A DNA stretch of 64,000 bases, taken from Aureibaculum luteum (GTDB lineage Bacteria > Bacteroidota > Bacteroidia > Flavobacteriales > Flavobacteriaceae). Shown here in pieces: positions 34,786-43,700 of the stretch. A program made the translations under genes and the position numbers. The stretch is taken from NCBI RefSeq assembly GCF_003449015.1, contig NZ_QRGD01000009.1, positions 104,536-168,535 on the forward strand, in the 5' to 3' direction. The notes under the pieces are model-generated. The model worked only from the letters and a program-made list of their open reading frames with translations, was not told the DNA's origin and ran no database searches. How positions within the stretch are numbered: the stretch's first letter is position 1; every line of letters begins with the position of its first letter.

Positions 34786-35811
34786 ATGTTGGAACACGAA
34801 ATAGAATCAGATGAAGACGATTTGTATGAGCATTATAAGTTTACTGCTTCTACTGGTCAAGATCCTTTGAGGGTTGATAAATTTTTAATGAACTTTATTG
34901 AAAATGCAACTCGAAATAAAATTCAACAAGCCATAAAAGCTGGTAATGTATTGGTAAATGATGTTGCTGTAAAATCAAATCATAAGGTAAAACCATTTGA
35001 TGTTGTTCGTGTAGTATTGGCACATCCACCGCATGAAAACTTATTAGTTGCTGAAGATATTCCAATAGATATAGTTTATGAAGATGATGATGTGATGGTA
35101 GTTAACAAACCCGCGGGTATGGTTGTTCATCCTGGTCACGGAAATTATAGTGGTACTTTGGTTAATGGATTAATCCATCATATAGAAAATTTACCGACAA
35201 ACTCAAACGAACGACCCGGCTTGGTACATCGTATTGATAAAGATACTAGTGGATTATTAGTAGTGGCTAAAACCGAGCATGCCATGTCTCATTTATCCAA
35301 TCAATTTTATGATAGAACTACAGAGCGTTTGTATTATGCCTTAGTTTGGGGTAATGTAGAAGGTGAAGAAGGTACAATCGAAGGTAATATAGGTAGGAGT
35401 TTAAAAAACCGCTTACAAATGAGCGTTTTTCCGGATGGAGAACACGGTAAACATGCGGTTACACATTATAAAGTTTTAGAAAGGTTTAGTTATGTTACGC
35501 TAGTTCAATGTAAATTAGAAACAGGTCGTACACATCAAATTAGAGCTCATTTTAAGTATATTGGTCACACCTTGTTTAATGATGAACGTTACGGTGGTAA
35601 TGCCGTTTTAAAAGGAACGACGTTTACTAAATACAAGCAATTTGTTGACAATTGTTTTAAAGTATTACCAAGGCAAGCCTTACATGCTAAAACCTTAGGT
35701 TTTGAACATCCAACAACTGGAGAGTTTATGCGTTTTAATTCTGAAATACCTGAAGATATTGTTCAGTGTATAGAAAAATGGAGAACATATACGGTTAACC
35801 AAAAGGAATAA
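34786..35811 (+). CDS. rluD: RluA/RluD-family pseudouridine synthase
   Basis: 341 residues from the ATG at 34786, directly after the PASTA stop; an in-frame start at 34741 would overlap that gene and has an unusual leader. An N-terminal S4 RNA-binding domain (RVDKFLMNFIENATRNKIQQ and GNVLVND) is followed by the catalytic domain with GLVHRIDKDTSGLLVVAKT near residue 144, carrying the catalytic Asp, and GRTHQIRAHFKYIGH near residue 246. RluD modifies helix 69 of 23S rRNA. Assignment to RluD rather than another RluA-type enzyme is by domain layout and neighbourhood. Confidence 0.9.
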   Translation: MLEHEIESDEDDLYEHYKFTASTGQDPLRVDKFLMNFIENATRNKIQQAIKAGNVLVNDVAVKSNHKVKPFDVVRVVLAHPPHENLLVAEDIPIDIVYEDDDVMVVNKPAGMVVHPGHGNYSGTLVNGLIHHIENLPTNSNERPGLVHRIDKDTSGLLVVAKTEHAMSHLSNQFYDRTTERLYYALVWGNVEGEEGTIEGNIGRSLKNRLQMSVFPDGEHGKHAVTHYKVLERFSYVTLVQCKLETGRTHQIRAHFKYIGHTLFNDERYGGNAVLKGTTFTKYKQFVDNCFKVLPRQALHAKTLGFEHPTTGEFMRFNSEIPEDIVQCIEKWRTYTVNQKE

Positions 35812-35812
35812 A

Positions 35813-36211
35813 TTACTTTTCTAAAATATGGTTGTCTAAGACAAAACACGTAAAATTACCTTCAAAAACAAGTTCATTTTTTTGATTAGTTACCATTACA
35901 AGTACAGTTACTTTTTTACCATTAGTAGTGGTAACTTCAGCAATAGCGGTTAATTCATCATTTAGAATTACTGGTTTTACATACTTTGTGTCAGCTTTTC
36001 CTAATACAACGGTAGGTTCATTAATGGCAACCATAGCCGCATAATCTGCCAATCCAAAAGTAAAACTACCATGAGCCAGGTTATACTTATCTACAACCAT
36101 TTCTTTAGTAATTTGGAGTGAAACTTTGGCGTTATTTTTTGTAATTGAGATTACAGATCCAACTAGTTTTTTGGAAGCTAATAAATGTGTGTTCTGTTTT
36201 AAAGTAGCCAT
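35813..36211 (-). CDS. Hotdog-fold thioesterase (PaaI-like)
   Basis: 132 residues, single hotdog domain: a long helix region KYNLAHGSFTFGLADYAAMVAI near residues 42-63, then strands TKYVKPVILNDELTAIAEVT and VLVMVTNQKNELVFEGNFTCF. NxxHGG-type residues of PaaI appear as NLAHGS. Likely hydrolyses an acyl-CoA thioester in the cytoplasm; substrate unknown. It is convergent with rluD (1 bp between the ends). Confidence 0.8.
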   Translation of the reverse strand: MATLKQNTHLLASKKLVGSVISITKNNAKVSLQITKEMVVDKYNLAHGSFTFGLADYAAMVAINEPTVVLGKADTKYVKPVILNDELTAIAEVTTTNGKKVTVLVMVTNQKNELVFEGNFTCFVLDNHILEK

Positions 36212-36315
36212 TGATTTTATTCATTTTAGAATTGATGTGCGAATTTCATTTTTTTTAAATTAAGAATGAAACTAAATTATTTTGTTTGTATTTTTAATTT
36301 TTGAAAGACGACCAC

Positions 36316-36945
36316 ATGAAAATAATTGATATTGAAAATTGGGATAGAAAAAATCAGTATAATTTTTTTAAAAATTATGAAGATCCTTTTTTTAATATCA
36401 CGGCTACACTAGAGGTAACCAATTTATATCGCTTTTGCAAAGTCCATAAGTTGTCCTTTTTTCTGGCCGGTTTGTATGTCACAAATAAAGCAATGAATCA
36501 AATTCCTGAATTTAAACTTCGATTAGATGATGGAAAGGTTATAGCATTTGAAGACATAGATATTAGTTCTACTGTTTTAAATGATGATGACACATTTTCA
36601 TTTTGTCATTTTGAATCGTTTTCTTCTATTTTTGAATTTATAGAAAATGGTTTAAGGACGATAGAAAATCTTAAAAAGGGTATTGTTGGTGATTCAGATG
36701 TTAATACTATAGCTGTTGTTCATAGTACCACAATACCTTGGGTTTCAATAACGGGATTTAAACATGCACGAAATGGTAATGAGAAAGGTATTGGCATACC
36801 TAAAATAGTTTTTGGCAAGTATTATCATGAAAATAATCGTAAAATTATGCCATTCTCTGTTGAGGTTCACCATGCCTTGATGGACGGAATTCATGTTGGT
36901 TTACTTTTTGAAAAAATGCAATATATTATAGATCATCTAAAGTAG
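36316..36945 (+). CDS. Chloramphenicol acetyltransferase-like protein
   Basis: 209 residues from the ATG at 36316; a TTG at 36301 is also in frame. CAT fold: MKIIDIENWDRKNQYNFF at the start and the catalytic motif VEVHHALMDGIHVGLLF, with His185-His186 and Asp190-Gly191. True CAT has HHAVCDGFH. The substrate-binding region is diverged, and homologues of this kind occur as core genes in Bacteroidota, so resistance should not be assumed. Single gene, convergent with the unknown-gene island. Confidence 0.82.
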   Translation: MKIIDIENWDRKNQYNFFKNYEDPFFNITATLEVTNLYRFCKVHKLSFFLAGLYVTNKAMNQIPEFKLRLDDGKVIAFEDIDISSTVLNDDDTFSFCHFESFSSIFEFIENGLRTIENLKKGIVGDSDVNTIAVVHSTTIPWVSITGFKHARNGNEKGIGIPKIVFGKYYHENNRKIMPFSVEVHHALMDGIHVGLLFEKMQYIIDHLK

Positions 36946-36946
36946 A

Positions 36947-37801
36947 TTAAAGGCGTTTATTTTTACATTTTTTCTCTTTCTCGTATCGCTCTTGATAATA
37001 TTTTTCTTCAGCTCCGTCACTTTCCCAATCTCCAGCCCATTTGTTAACACCAACGCGTTTCATTTTAGGTTCACCTTTGGTAAAAATCATTTTTAAATAA
37101 CCTAAGGTTCCCAAACCGAGCATCACAGAAAAAAAGATTAATAATCCGGTAACAAATAAAGGGACTTCATTTCCATAGAAAATTCCATATATCAGTAAAA
37201 GATTAAAACCAATCATCAAAAATGGGATAAAAAATTGAAAACCAATTTTAGAAGTAAAGGCCTTATAGCTTTCCATAGAATGACCTAAGGAAAATTTAAC
37301 AACACCAACCAAAAGTAGTGTGAAGATAAAGCAAAAAATAAAAGAACCCACTAGTTTCATCACTAATGTAAAACCTAAAGTTATCACTTTATCGTTGGTT
37401 TCATTATAATTCACCTTGTAAGTATCTCCTACTTCTAAACCTGATGTAGAGAAATCTAATTCTTTTGCAATTACATTACCTGCTTCAGTAGTAAATTCAA
37501 CTGTGGGCTGGTACATTGTATAATATCTATTGTCCTCAGAATCATAATGCTGTTCTTCTGTGAAGCTAATCACAGTTGCAGTATATTGTTGCCCAGATGT
37601 TGTTATGGCATATAAGTCTTTCGTACTGGTGTACATAAATACCCAGGAAAAAATAGCAAAAACATTGATACAAAATAGTATTAACCCAATATAACCATAC
37701 GTCATACAACCTTTTTTACCAGATAATCTTTTAATAAAAAAATGGATCATTAATAGGGTTAATGCCAAAAAGCTAATTGTGTAAATTGGATCTAGTTTCA
37801 T
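36947..37801 (-). CDS. DUF3592 domain membrane protein
   Basis: 284 residues with about five membrane segments: near 5-23, 36-56, 147-170, 185-205 and 212-232. Between the second and third lies a periplasmic DUF3592 domain, from YTATVISFTEEQHYDSEDNRYY to VGDTYKVNYNETNDKVITLGF. The C-terminal tail is charged (ERYEKEKKCKNKRL). Function unknown. It is the last gene of a leftward operon, 3 bp after the preceding gene. Confidence 0.75.
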   Translation of the reverse strand: MKLDPIYTISFLALTLLMIHFFIKRLSGKKGCMTYGYIGLILFCINVFAIFSWVFMYTSTKDLYAITTSGQQYTATVISFTEEQHYDSEDNRYYTMYQPTVEFTTEAGNVIAKELDFSTSGLEVGDTYKVNYNETNDKVITLGFTLVMKLVGSFIFCFIFTLLLVGVVKFSLGHSMESYKAFTSKIGFQFFIPFLMIGFNLLLIYGIFYGNEVPLFVTGLLIFFSVMLGLGTLGYLKMIFTKGEPKMKRVGVNKWAGDWESDGAEEKYYQERYEKEKKCKNKRL

Positions 37802-37804
37802 TTT

Positions 37805-39469
37805 TTAATACTCGATTTTTTTAGGCGTAATTTTAGTAATTGGTGTTGAAGTATATGGCGTAATTATTTGATTGTTTTGATCGTACAGATTGTAATAGCT
37901 ACCGTCTGTATACATTACAATGCCCTCTTTTGAATAATTTAAGTTTCTAAAATTATTAAAAGCAACATCAGTCAATACTTTAGGCTCTAACGTACTTATC
38001 AATTGAATACCTAATGAAATACCTTTATCATCTTTTGAGCTAACCATCAATATCGACGGACATAAATACTCCATGTTTGAGTAGGGTAGTGCTCTATACT
38101 TACCGTTTTTACTGTTAAAAAAATAATAATCAAATTTGTAACTTTCATTTAATATTTGAAAGTAAGAAGTAGATTGGATATTACCACGGCTTGATTTCAA
38201 AAAAGTGATTTCGTGTGGAATGCTAGAAATGAATTTACCATTCTTATCTATAAACTCTGTTTTTTCTTCGAACGTATTGACATAGACTTCCTTTACCGAA
38301 TCAATATTTTTTAAAATTGTAGAAAATGATATAGTATCTCTTGTGTTTTCTAAATACAAGGTAAATGAAGAAACGTTACCCTTAAGGAGATGTCTATTTA
38401 TTGCTCTACTCCTTAAATAAATATTAGCATTTTTCAATGCTATATAGCGTAAGGTTAGATAAATTTCTTCTCTAGTATTGAGATTTTTTATAGCACTAAC
38501 AATGTCTTGTAGGTGGTTTAAATTATCTTGATAGTATTCCTGAGCCGTTTCATGGTTCGTATTACTTAATGAATATTCTGAATCAAGTACTTGTGCTTTT
38601 TTATTGTAAAAAACTTTTTCAAGTAAGGTGCCCTTATGATATGGATAATAATCATAAGGTAGTTCATATTCAACATAATTGTCTTCCATTTTAAGCAGTT
38701 TTACCTTTCCTTTTTGAACCCCTATATCTGCTTTTGTAAAGTGGAGTGTATCTACTTTCGAAAGATATCTAACTTTAAAAGACATTGCAACACTATCCAC
38801 ATGTTTCATTTGTGGAATTTTAATAGGATTTAATGGAAAATGGATTTCAGCTGTTGGTAGGCTATTTTCCTTACTGTCGTGATAATAGATGTCGGTTATT
38901 TGAACATCTTCTTCTGAATGGAAATTTAAATTATAGAAGGGGTAGATGGTTTTTTCTGATGAAAATTTAAAAACAGTGCTCCCATTATTTCTAACTATAG
39001 GTTTGATATAACTTTTGTTTTCTTTAAATGATTGGTTAAAATAGATACCTTTTAATATGGTGTCACGGTAATTTATATGATTGTTATTTACAAGCTTTTT
39101 AAGAGTATTCTCTTTATCAGTTAGTTTCTCGTCTGTAAGTAGATAAGGTTTTGTTAAAGAATCAAAATAGTTGTTTTCTTGATAAAGGGCATTTTCATTT
39201 CTAGAAATAAAATCTTCTTTATTTTTTTTAAGGTTTTTGAAATTTTCGGTGATTAATTTTTTAATTTCTTTTACCGATAGGGTGTCTAAATCACGGTTAT
39301 AGTCTTTAATTTTTGTAATTAAGTAGGTGTCAAGACATTTTGCCTCTTGTTCTGCAATCATTTCTGATGTTACTTTTAATGTGCTAATATCCGTTTTGTC
39401 CGTATTTTGACATGAACCAATAGTGGATATTAGCAGAATACTATATAGGAGTAATGCTTTATTTTTCAT
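37805..39469 (-). CDS. Large lipoprotein of unknown function
   Basis: 554 residues. A lipobox LISTIGSCQNTDK near residue 20 predicts a lipoprotein. The next about 100 residues are helical and charged (TVKEIKKLITENFKNLKK region); the rest is beta-rich with many Tyr and Asn. The last about 50 residues (YSKEGIVMYTDGSYYNLYDQNNQIITPY) recall WG/Kelch-like repeats read from a state description, but I cannot assign a domain. It overlaps the YARHG gene by 11 bp and belongs to the operon driven from 41994-42066. Confidence 0.65.
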   Translation of the reverse strand: MKNKALLLYSILLISTIGSCQNTDKTDISTLKVTSEMIAEQEAKCLDTYLITKIKDYNRDLDTLSVKEIKKLITENFKNLKKNKEDFISRNENALYQENNYFDSLTKPYLLTDEKLTDKENTLKKLVNNNHINYRDTILKGIYFNQSFKENKSYIKPIVRNNGSTVFKFSSEKTIYPFYNLNFHSEEDVQITDIYYHDSKENSLPTAEIHFPLNPIKIPQMKHVDSVAMSFKVRYLSKVDTLHFTKADIGVQKGKVKLLKMEDNYVEYELPYDYYPYHKGTLLEKVFYNKKAQVLDSEYSLSNTNHETAQEYYQDNLNHLQDIVSAIKNLNTREEIYLTLRYIALKNANIYLRSRAINRHLLKGNVSSFTLYLENTRDTISFSTILKNIDSVKEVYVNTFEEKTEFIDKNGKFISSIPHEITFLKSSRGNIQSTSYFQILNESYKFDYYFFNSKNGKYRALPYSNMEYLCPSILMVSSKDDKGISLGIQLISTLEPKVLTDVAFNNFRNLNYSKEGIVMYTDGSYYNLYDQNNQIITPYTSTPITKITPKKIEY

Positions 39470-40190
39470 TAGATTTTATTTTTTCTTTTTCTATTTTTTG
39501 AATGTTTAATAGGTTCCTTTTTTCTATCGCGGTTAAAAAGGAATCAATGTTTTTATAAACGCCCTTATACCATTCTTGATTTTCAAAATAAAGAGCCATT
39601 GCACCGTTTTTTCTAAAAATGTAACCATAACGAGCATAAATTTCATTTCTCATTATTATTAATTCTCCTAAGGACATTGATTTTAGGTGATTATAGTCAA
39701 GTATTTCAAATTTGGTCTGAATGTAGTAACCGTAATTATGCTCCTCTAAGTTGACGCTGAAAAGACCTAGTTCAAATTCACCATCACTACTCATTTGCAC
39801 AGGTGGATTTTCCATTTTTAAGCATTTAATACTTCTATTATCATAAAAGTAAATTACAAACTCACCATTGGTTTCATCTGAATAGAATTTATTACCTTCA
39901 ATTTTAACATTAGTATAATTAGTATAGTTTGAATTCCAACCAATTACTTCTCCATTTTCTATTTTCCAATCTCCATTTTCTAATTGAGCAGTTATTAAAT
40001 TTCCGAAAATTGCAATAGTAAATACCGATTCTGCTTCAGACTCTCCATAGAAGTAAGCCCCTTCATATTCCTCTATTTTATCAACTTTCCATGGACTTAA
40101 ATTGCTTTTATCAACATTCTCTTCTGCGGTCCATATTTAACCAAAAAGATTTGATGAAGCTAAAAAAATAATGATTTGTATGTTTTTCAT
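39459..40190 (-). pseudogene. YARHG-domain secreted protein interrupted by an in-frame TAA
   Basis: Reading from the ATG at 40190, the frame encodes a signal peptide (KNIQIIIFLASSNLFG), then a TAA at codon 18 (40137-40139), then continues open in the same frame for 225 codons: IWTAEENVDKSNLSPWKV, and on through MENPPVQMSSDGEFEL to the end. The C-terminal YARHG domain is intact (LIIMRNEIYARYGYIFRKNGAM, near residue 180). Homologues of this layout are expected to have Gln here (FGQ), and CAA to TAA is a single C-to-T change. An ATG at 39815 gives a 118-residue open frame without signal peptide, which is unlikely to be the native product. Confidence 0.75.
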
Positions 40191-40205
40191 TTTAAATGTG
40201 TATTA

Positions 40206-41264
40206 TTAATAGTATTCGTTTCCGTTTCTGTCTATATAACCTTTTCTATCATTTGAATTTTTAAATTCAGCTAAATTGAATTCAAATGGGAGGAGCTCTA
40301 AATATTTAATACGAGTCGTGTTATAATATCCATAAAGCCCATCTCGCATTACTTTTATTGGGTTTTTTGTACTATCAACATGGTCAAAATATTGGATGCC
40401 ATATTTCTCTTCAAATATTCCGAAAGAATCTCCAAAATCTATGATTACATATTCTAAAGCGGGGAAGTTACCGTCATGTTCTAATTGTCGTTTATTATTT
40501 AGAAAATAGATATTTTTGACATCGATTTTATTTATGGAATCTATAGTTTTGTAGCTATCAAAATTAGTGTTCGTAAAGCTTTCCGCTTTTTTTAGAATAT
40601 AATAGTTGTTGCTTTCTACTATTTTTAGACTGTAAGTAGATATATTACCGCAAACGCCATAGAAGGGAGGTGTTGTTATAATGGCTTCTGTAAACGGTTT
40701 TAAATGTTTGTTTACATACAGCATTTCTGTTTTTTTATTCAGTAACTGTACACTGTCGTTATTAATTTGAGCTATGTATTTGATGTCTTTTAAAATTATT
40801 TTATCGTTTTTATCTTTAACAGTTAGTCGCTGATTGGATTTATGAATACTGTAGTATTCACCCTGAATAGAGAGATTCCATTGATTTAGTACAGGTGTCG
40901 ATTTTTGATATTTTGAAACTAGATTGGTATTTATTTTCCGAGGTAGTTCAATAGAATAACCACCACGAGAGCTCAAAGAGGTTTCATCCCATTCCGAATA
41001 CTCAACACTAGATATCATTTCAACAGGAGCGTAGCCTACTATTTTTTTCTCAATTTCATCATAGACAAAAACTTTTCCTGATTGGTCACTAAATTTCGAG
41101 AAAGGGGCATTGTAGAAATAAGTGTTCACTGATGCATATCTACTATATTGTCCGTCTGGGCTATATGATTTATAATAAACTCCAGATGTTTGTATCAGAA
41201 AATAGATGGTAGTTATGATTACCACGACTAGTGTAACTACAATTATTTTTAATTTTTTGGACAT
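40206..41264 (-). CDS. Membrane-anchored protein of unknown function, WG-repeat-like C-terminus
   Basis: 352 residues. One membrane anchor at about 6-26 (KIIVVTLVVVIITTIYFLIQ) and a large periplasmic beta-rich part. Near the N-terminus, YYKSYSPDGQYSRYASVN resembles the beginning of propeller-like state proteins; the C-terminus MRDGLYGYYNTTRIKY and DRKGYIDRNGNEYY look like WG repeats. No catalytic motif is seen. It is 15 bp upstream of the interrupted YARHG gene in the same operon. Confidence 0.6.
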   Translation of the reverse strand: MSKKLKIIVVTLVVVIITTIYFLIQTSGVYYKSYSPDGQYSRYASVNTYFYNAPFSKFSDQSGKVFVYDEIEKKIVGYAPVEMISSVEYSEWDETSLSSRGGYSIELPRKINTNLVSKYQKSTPVLNQWNLSIQGEYYSIHKSNQRLTVKDKNDKIILKDIKYIAQINNDSVQLLNKKTEMLYVNKHLKPFTEAIITTPPFYGVCGNISTYSLKIVESNNYYILKKAESFTNTNFDSYKTIDSINKIDVKNIYFLNNKRQLEHDGNFPALEYVIIDFGDSFGIFEEKYGIQYFDHVDSTKNPIKVMRDGLYGYYNTTRIKYLELLPFEFNLAEFKNSNDRKGYIDRNGNEYY

Positions 41265-41291
41265 TACGGATGGGCTAGTTTATGATCGGTT

Positions 41292-41942
41292 TTAGTTTAT
41301 AAGTATAGAGCTAATTAATAGCACAATTTGAATGAGAACTAAGCCCCAGAATAACTTTAACGATGGTTTAACCGTTTCAGATATAAAATTGTTGAACTTT
41401 TCTGTAATAACATGAGATAGGTCTACGTTTTTATCTTGAAAATTTACGTCATCAAGTTTAATTTTTTTTAGTCCAAAGTTTATAACTTTACGTTGAAATT
41501 TTGAAGTGTCGACATCGTTTTTAGCAGATTGAAATAGTTGTGCTTTTAATACGGCTTTATCAGAAAGTTCCTTTTTTCATCCTTCTTTTTGAGTAAGTGT
41601 TCTAGTCATATTTCCCACTTTAGATGAGATGTAATCACCTAATTTACCTTCCCATAAAAGATAAATTGCATTTTGGATTGAAATTTTATTTGCAATTATA
41701 AAATATAAAATGATAAAAATAGGAGCTCCGAAAATTAAGAGAAATGCAAAGAAGTTTGTAGAAAGTAACCCTACAAATAGAGCAATAATACTTCCGTGTC
41801 CACCGCCCGCCAGTTCAATAATACTAAAAAGTGCTATTAGAAAAGTGATCAGTGTTATTAGATTACCCGTTGCGAAAATAAAAACCCATTTAAGAGCCGT
41901 CTTACCAGTAATTTTTGCAGTTAGTTTTATGTTTTCTTTCAT
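41292..41942 (-). pseudogene. Membrane protein gene interrupted by an in-frame TGA
   Basis: The ATG at 41942 opens a 121-codon frame with two strong membrane segments (about 18-42 and 52-82) that ends LTQKEG at a TGA (41577-41579). Immediately after the TGA, the same frame stays open for 94 more codons (KKELSDKAVLKAQLF and on), includes FNNFISETVKPSLKLFWG and a third membrane segment, and ends at a TAA at 41292-41294. That second part has no start codon of its own. A single C-to-T change of CGA to TGA would explain it. Total length without the stop would be 216 residues. First gene of the operon with the 40206 gene. Confidence 0.7.
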
Positions 41943-41993
41943 CTTTTTATTTTTTGATATGTCAGTTATATCATTTGTTTAATAACTTTACAT

Positions 41994-42001
41994 CAAAAGT
42001 A
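41994..42001 (-). promoter_or_regulatory. -7 element of shared-architecture promoter 1
   Basis: Minus strand reads TACTTTTG (TAxxTTTG), about 52 bp before the start of the 41292-41942 gene. The proximal half-site of the upstream motif begins 36 bp away. Confidence 0.65.
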
Positions 42002-42029
42002 ATCGTGAACGGGCTGAATGAAAGGAGCT

Positions 42030-42066
42030 AATGTTAATTCGGGGTGTTTTAATCCATATTTGAAAT
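42030..42066 (-). promoter_or_regulatory. Tandem half-site motif, copy 1
   Basis: On the gene strand, distal half TCAAATATGGATT and proximal half CACCCCGAATTAACATT lie 21 bp apart, core to core. Over 36 positions it differs from copy 2 at about three. Confidence 0.65.
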
Positions 42067-42199
42067 AAAGAGCCATAGATATGAATTTTATAAATATCAA
42101 TTTTATTATCTGTTAAGTCTAAAAAGCGATATTTTTAATACCTCAAGACGTTACGGAATAGCAGATAATTGAGATTTTCGTAATCGTAGGTTATATATT

Positions 42200-42931
42200 C
42201 TAGTAGGCTTTTTTGAACCCATTTTCTGTTAATTTCAATAGTATTACGGTTTTCTTATTTGCGTAAAATCCAGTATCATCAAGATCACCATAACTATTAT
42301 AGGATAATATTTTTTTTTCAGAATCATATTTTAATGCTATGGTTTGTGACCTATTTGCACCAATATAAAGGGCTGCTTCGTTATTAAATAGATTATCGCA
42401 TTTGTACAACGCATCATTTTTTATTTCAAAAATTCTCGCAGTACTATAATGTTTGCCGCCACAGCAGGTACCATTACCAAGAACAAGGTAATATGATTTT
42501 TCCTTAATTTTTATCAATTGTAAATCCGTAATAAACACTTCTTCATATCCTTCTGGCTCTTCATCTAAGTCAATATATTTTACAGAGCCTGAAGGTGTTT
42601 TAAATTGAGCGTAGGTTTCTGTACCATGGCAACAACCGTAATCTCTTTCACTCCATGAGTATGTTTTCACTAAACCATCAGAAGAACGTCTAATACTTAC
42701 GTATTTTGATAGGCTATCATGCGGGTTTGAAAAACTAGTAGAATCATTAAGGTGTTGCGTAAATCGTTCTTTTATGAATGAGTACATATAATTGGACAGT
42801 TTCATATCTACTTCTTGATACGCTTTAAAAGATGTAGCTAATAAGTTGTCATAATAATTTTCTTCTTCTTGACTAAAAGCAGGGCTATTGCAACTAAGAA
42901 TTATACATACGAGAGTTAATAATTTCTTCAT
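42200..42931 (-). CDS. Secreted protein of unknown function
   Basis: 243 residues. Signal peptide at about 1-20 (KLLTLVCIILSCNSPAFS, then QEEENYY). The mature part contains paired cysteines in YGCCHGTETYAQF (near residue 99) and NGTCCGGKHYS (near 151), which could form disulfides or bind metal, and a beta-rich C-terminus. I recognise no family. Single-gene unit with its own copy of the shared promoter motif. Confidence 0.65.
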   Translation of the reverse strand: MKKLLTLVCIILSCNSPAFSQEEENYYDNLLATSFKAYQEVDMKLSNYMYSFIKERFTQHLNDSTSFSNPHDSLSKYVSIRRSSDGLVKTYSWSERDYGCCHGTETYAQFKTPSGSVKYIDLDEEPEGYEEVFITDLQLIKIKEKSYYLVLGNGTCCGGKHYSTARIFEIKNDALYKCDNLFNNEAALYIGANRSQTIALKYDSEKKILSYNSYGDLDDTGFYANKKTVILLKLTENGFKKAY

Positions 42932-42978
42932 TGACCTTTATTTAAGTGTTAATAACAATTTTTCGTTGTTATTTAAAT

Positions 42979-42986
42979 CAAATGTA
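42979..42986 (-). promoter_or_regulatory. -7 element of shared-architecture promoter 2
   Basis: Minus strand reads TACATTTG (TAxxTTTG), 48 bp before the 42931 start. The proximal half-site begins 36 bp upstream. Confidence 0.65.
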
Positions 42987-43012
42987 TAGTAAGAACAGTG
43001 AAGCTATATATA

Positions 43013-43056
43013 CCGATATTGATTCGGTAGGGTTGAATACATATTCGGTGGGGTTT
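43013..43056 (-). promoter_or_regulatory. Tandem half-site motif, copy 4, the clearest direct repeat
   Basis: On the plus strand, ATTCGGTAGGGTT (from 43022) recurs as ATTCGGTGGGGTT (from 43043), a 21-bp period with one mismatch in 13. On the gene strand the cores are CCGAAT. The distal half also matches copy 1 (10 of 12 positions). Confidence 0.7.
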
Positions 43057-43161
43057 GTTAGCTTATAATGATTGCTAAATACTTTATGCTTTTACAATTT
43101 TGTATTTTGGAATCCATTGATAATTATTTGTAAATTCTATTAAAAGTGAAAAGACTCCGTT

Positions 43162-43653
43162 TTACGGACAGGTAGTTACGGGGTTGCCACATAGCAATTC
43201 TGAAGCTATCCAGCCGATTAAGCCATTGTATTCAATTTTAACCCAATCAGAACATACATCGCGTATGCTAACACCTGTTTCTTGCTCTATAGTTCCCACA
43301 AACTTTCCATTAATAGGTGCGTCTAATAGTTTTACATCTTTTCGTGTTGCCGCTCCGATTACTGATTTATGAATCCAACCTATGTCACCGGGGATTTTAA
43401 TATTATTACCCTCAATACTTCTAATCTTTTTGATTTTAAACCATTCCTTTTTTATTGCTAGTAGTTCTACAGCATAATAATCTTGCTCGTGGTTAAGTTT
43501 TAGCACTATTTTTCCATTGGGTCTTGCTCTAATATTAGTTTCAGATCCATCATCAATTAGATAAACTTTTAATGATGTAAAAGGACAGGGTTGCGAATAA
43601 GATAAAGTAGCACTAAAAAGTACCGTGATTAATAATATGATTTGTTTTTTCAT
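43162..43653 (-). CDS. Secreted protein with two SH3-like domains
   Basis: 163 residues with a signal peptide (about 1-20, ending LSYSQP). Two bacterial SH3-like units follow: about residues 27-98 (TNIRARPNGKIVLKL to GDIGWIHKSVIG) and 105-157 (VKLLDAPINGKFVGTI, VKIEYNGLIGWIASELL). GWI(H/A)xSxL is the typical end of such units. These domains bind peptidoglycan or peptides. Cysteines at the very N- and C-terminus may pair. It lies 47 bp downstream of the 43701 gene on the same strand. Confidence 0.78.
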   Translation of the reverse strand: MKKQIILLITVLFSATLSYSQPCPFTSLKVYLIDDGSETNIRARPNGKIVLKLNHEQDYYAVELLAIKKEWFKIKKIRSIEGNNIKIPGDIGWIHKSVIGAATRKDVKLLDAPINGKFVGTIEQETGVSIRDVCSDWVKIEYNGLIGWIASELLCGNPVTTCP

Positions 43654-43700
43654 AATTTTATATTTCCTTTCTTACGGCTAAGTTAAAAATTAAAAATTGA

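Noticed and set aside
36316..36945. Chloramphenicol resistance gene
   Set aside because: The catalytic motif is present but diverged and the gene has no mobile context; CAT-like core proteins without resistance function are common in Bacteroidota.
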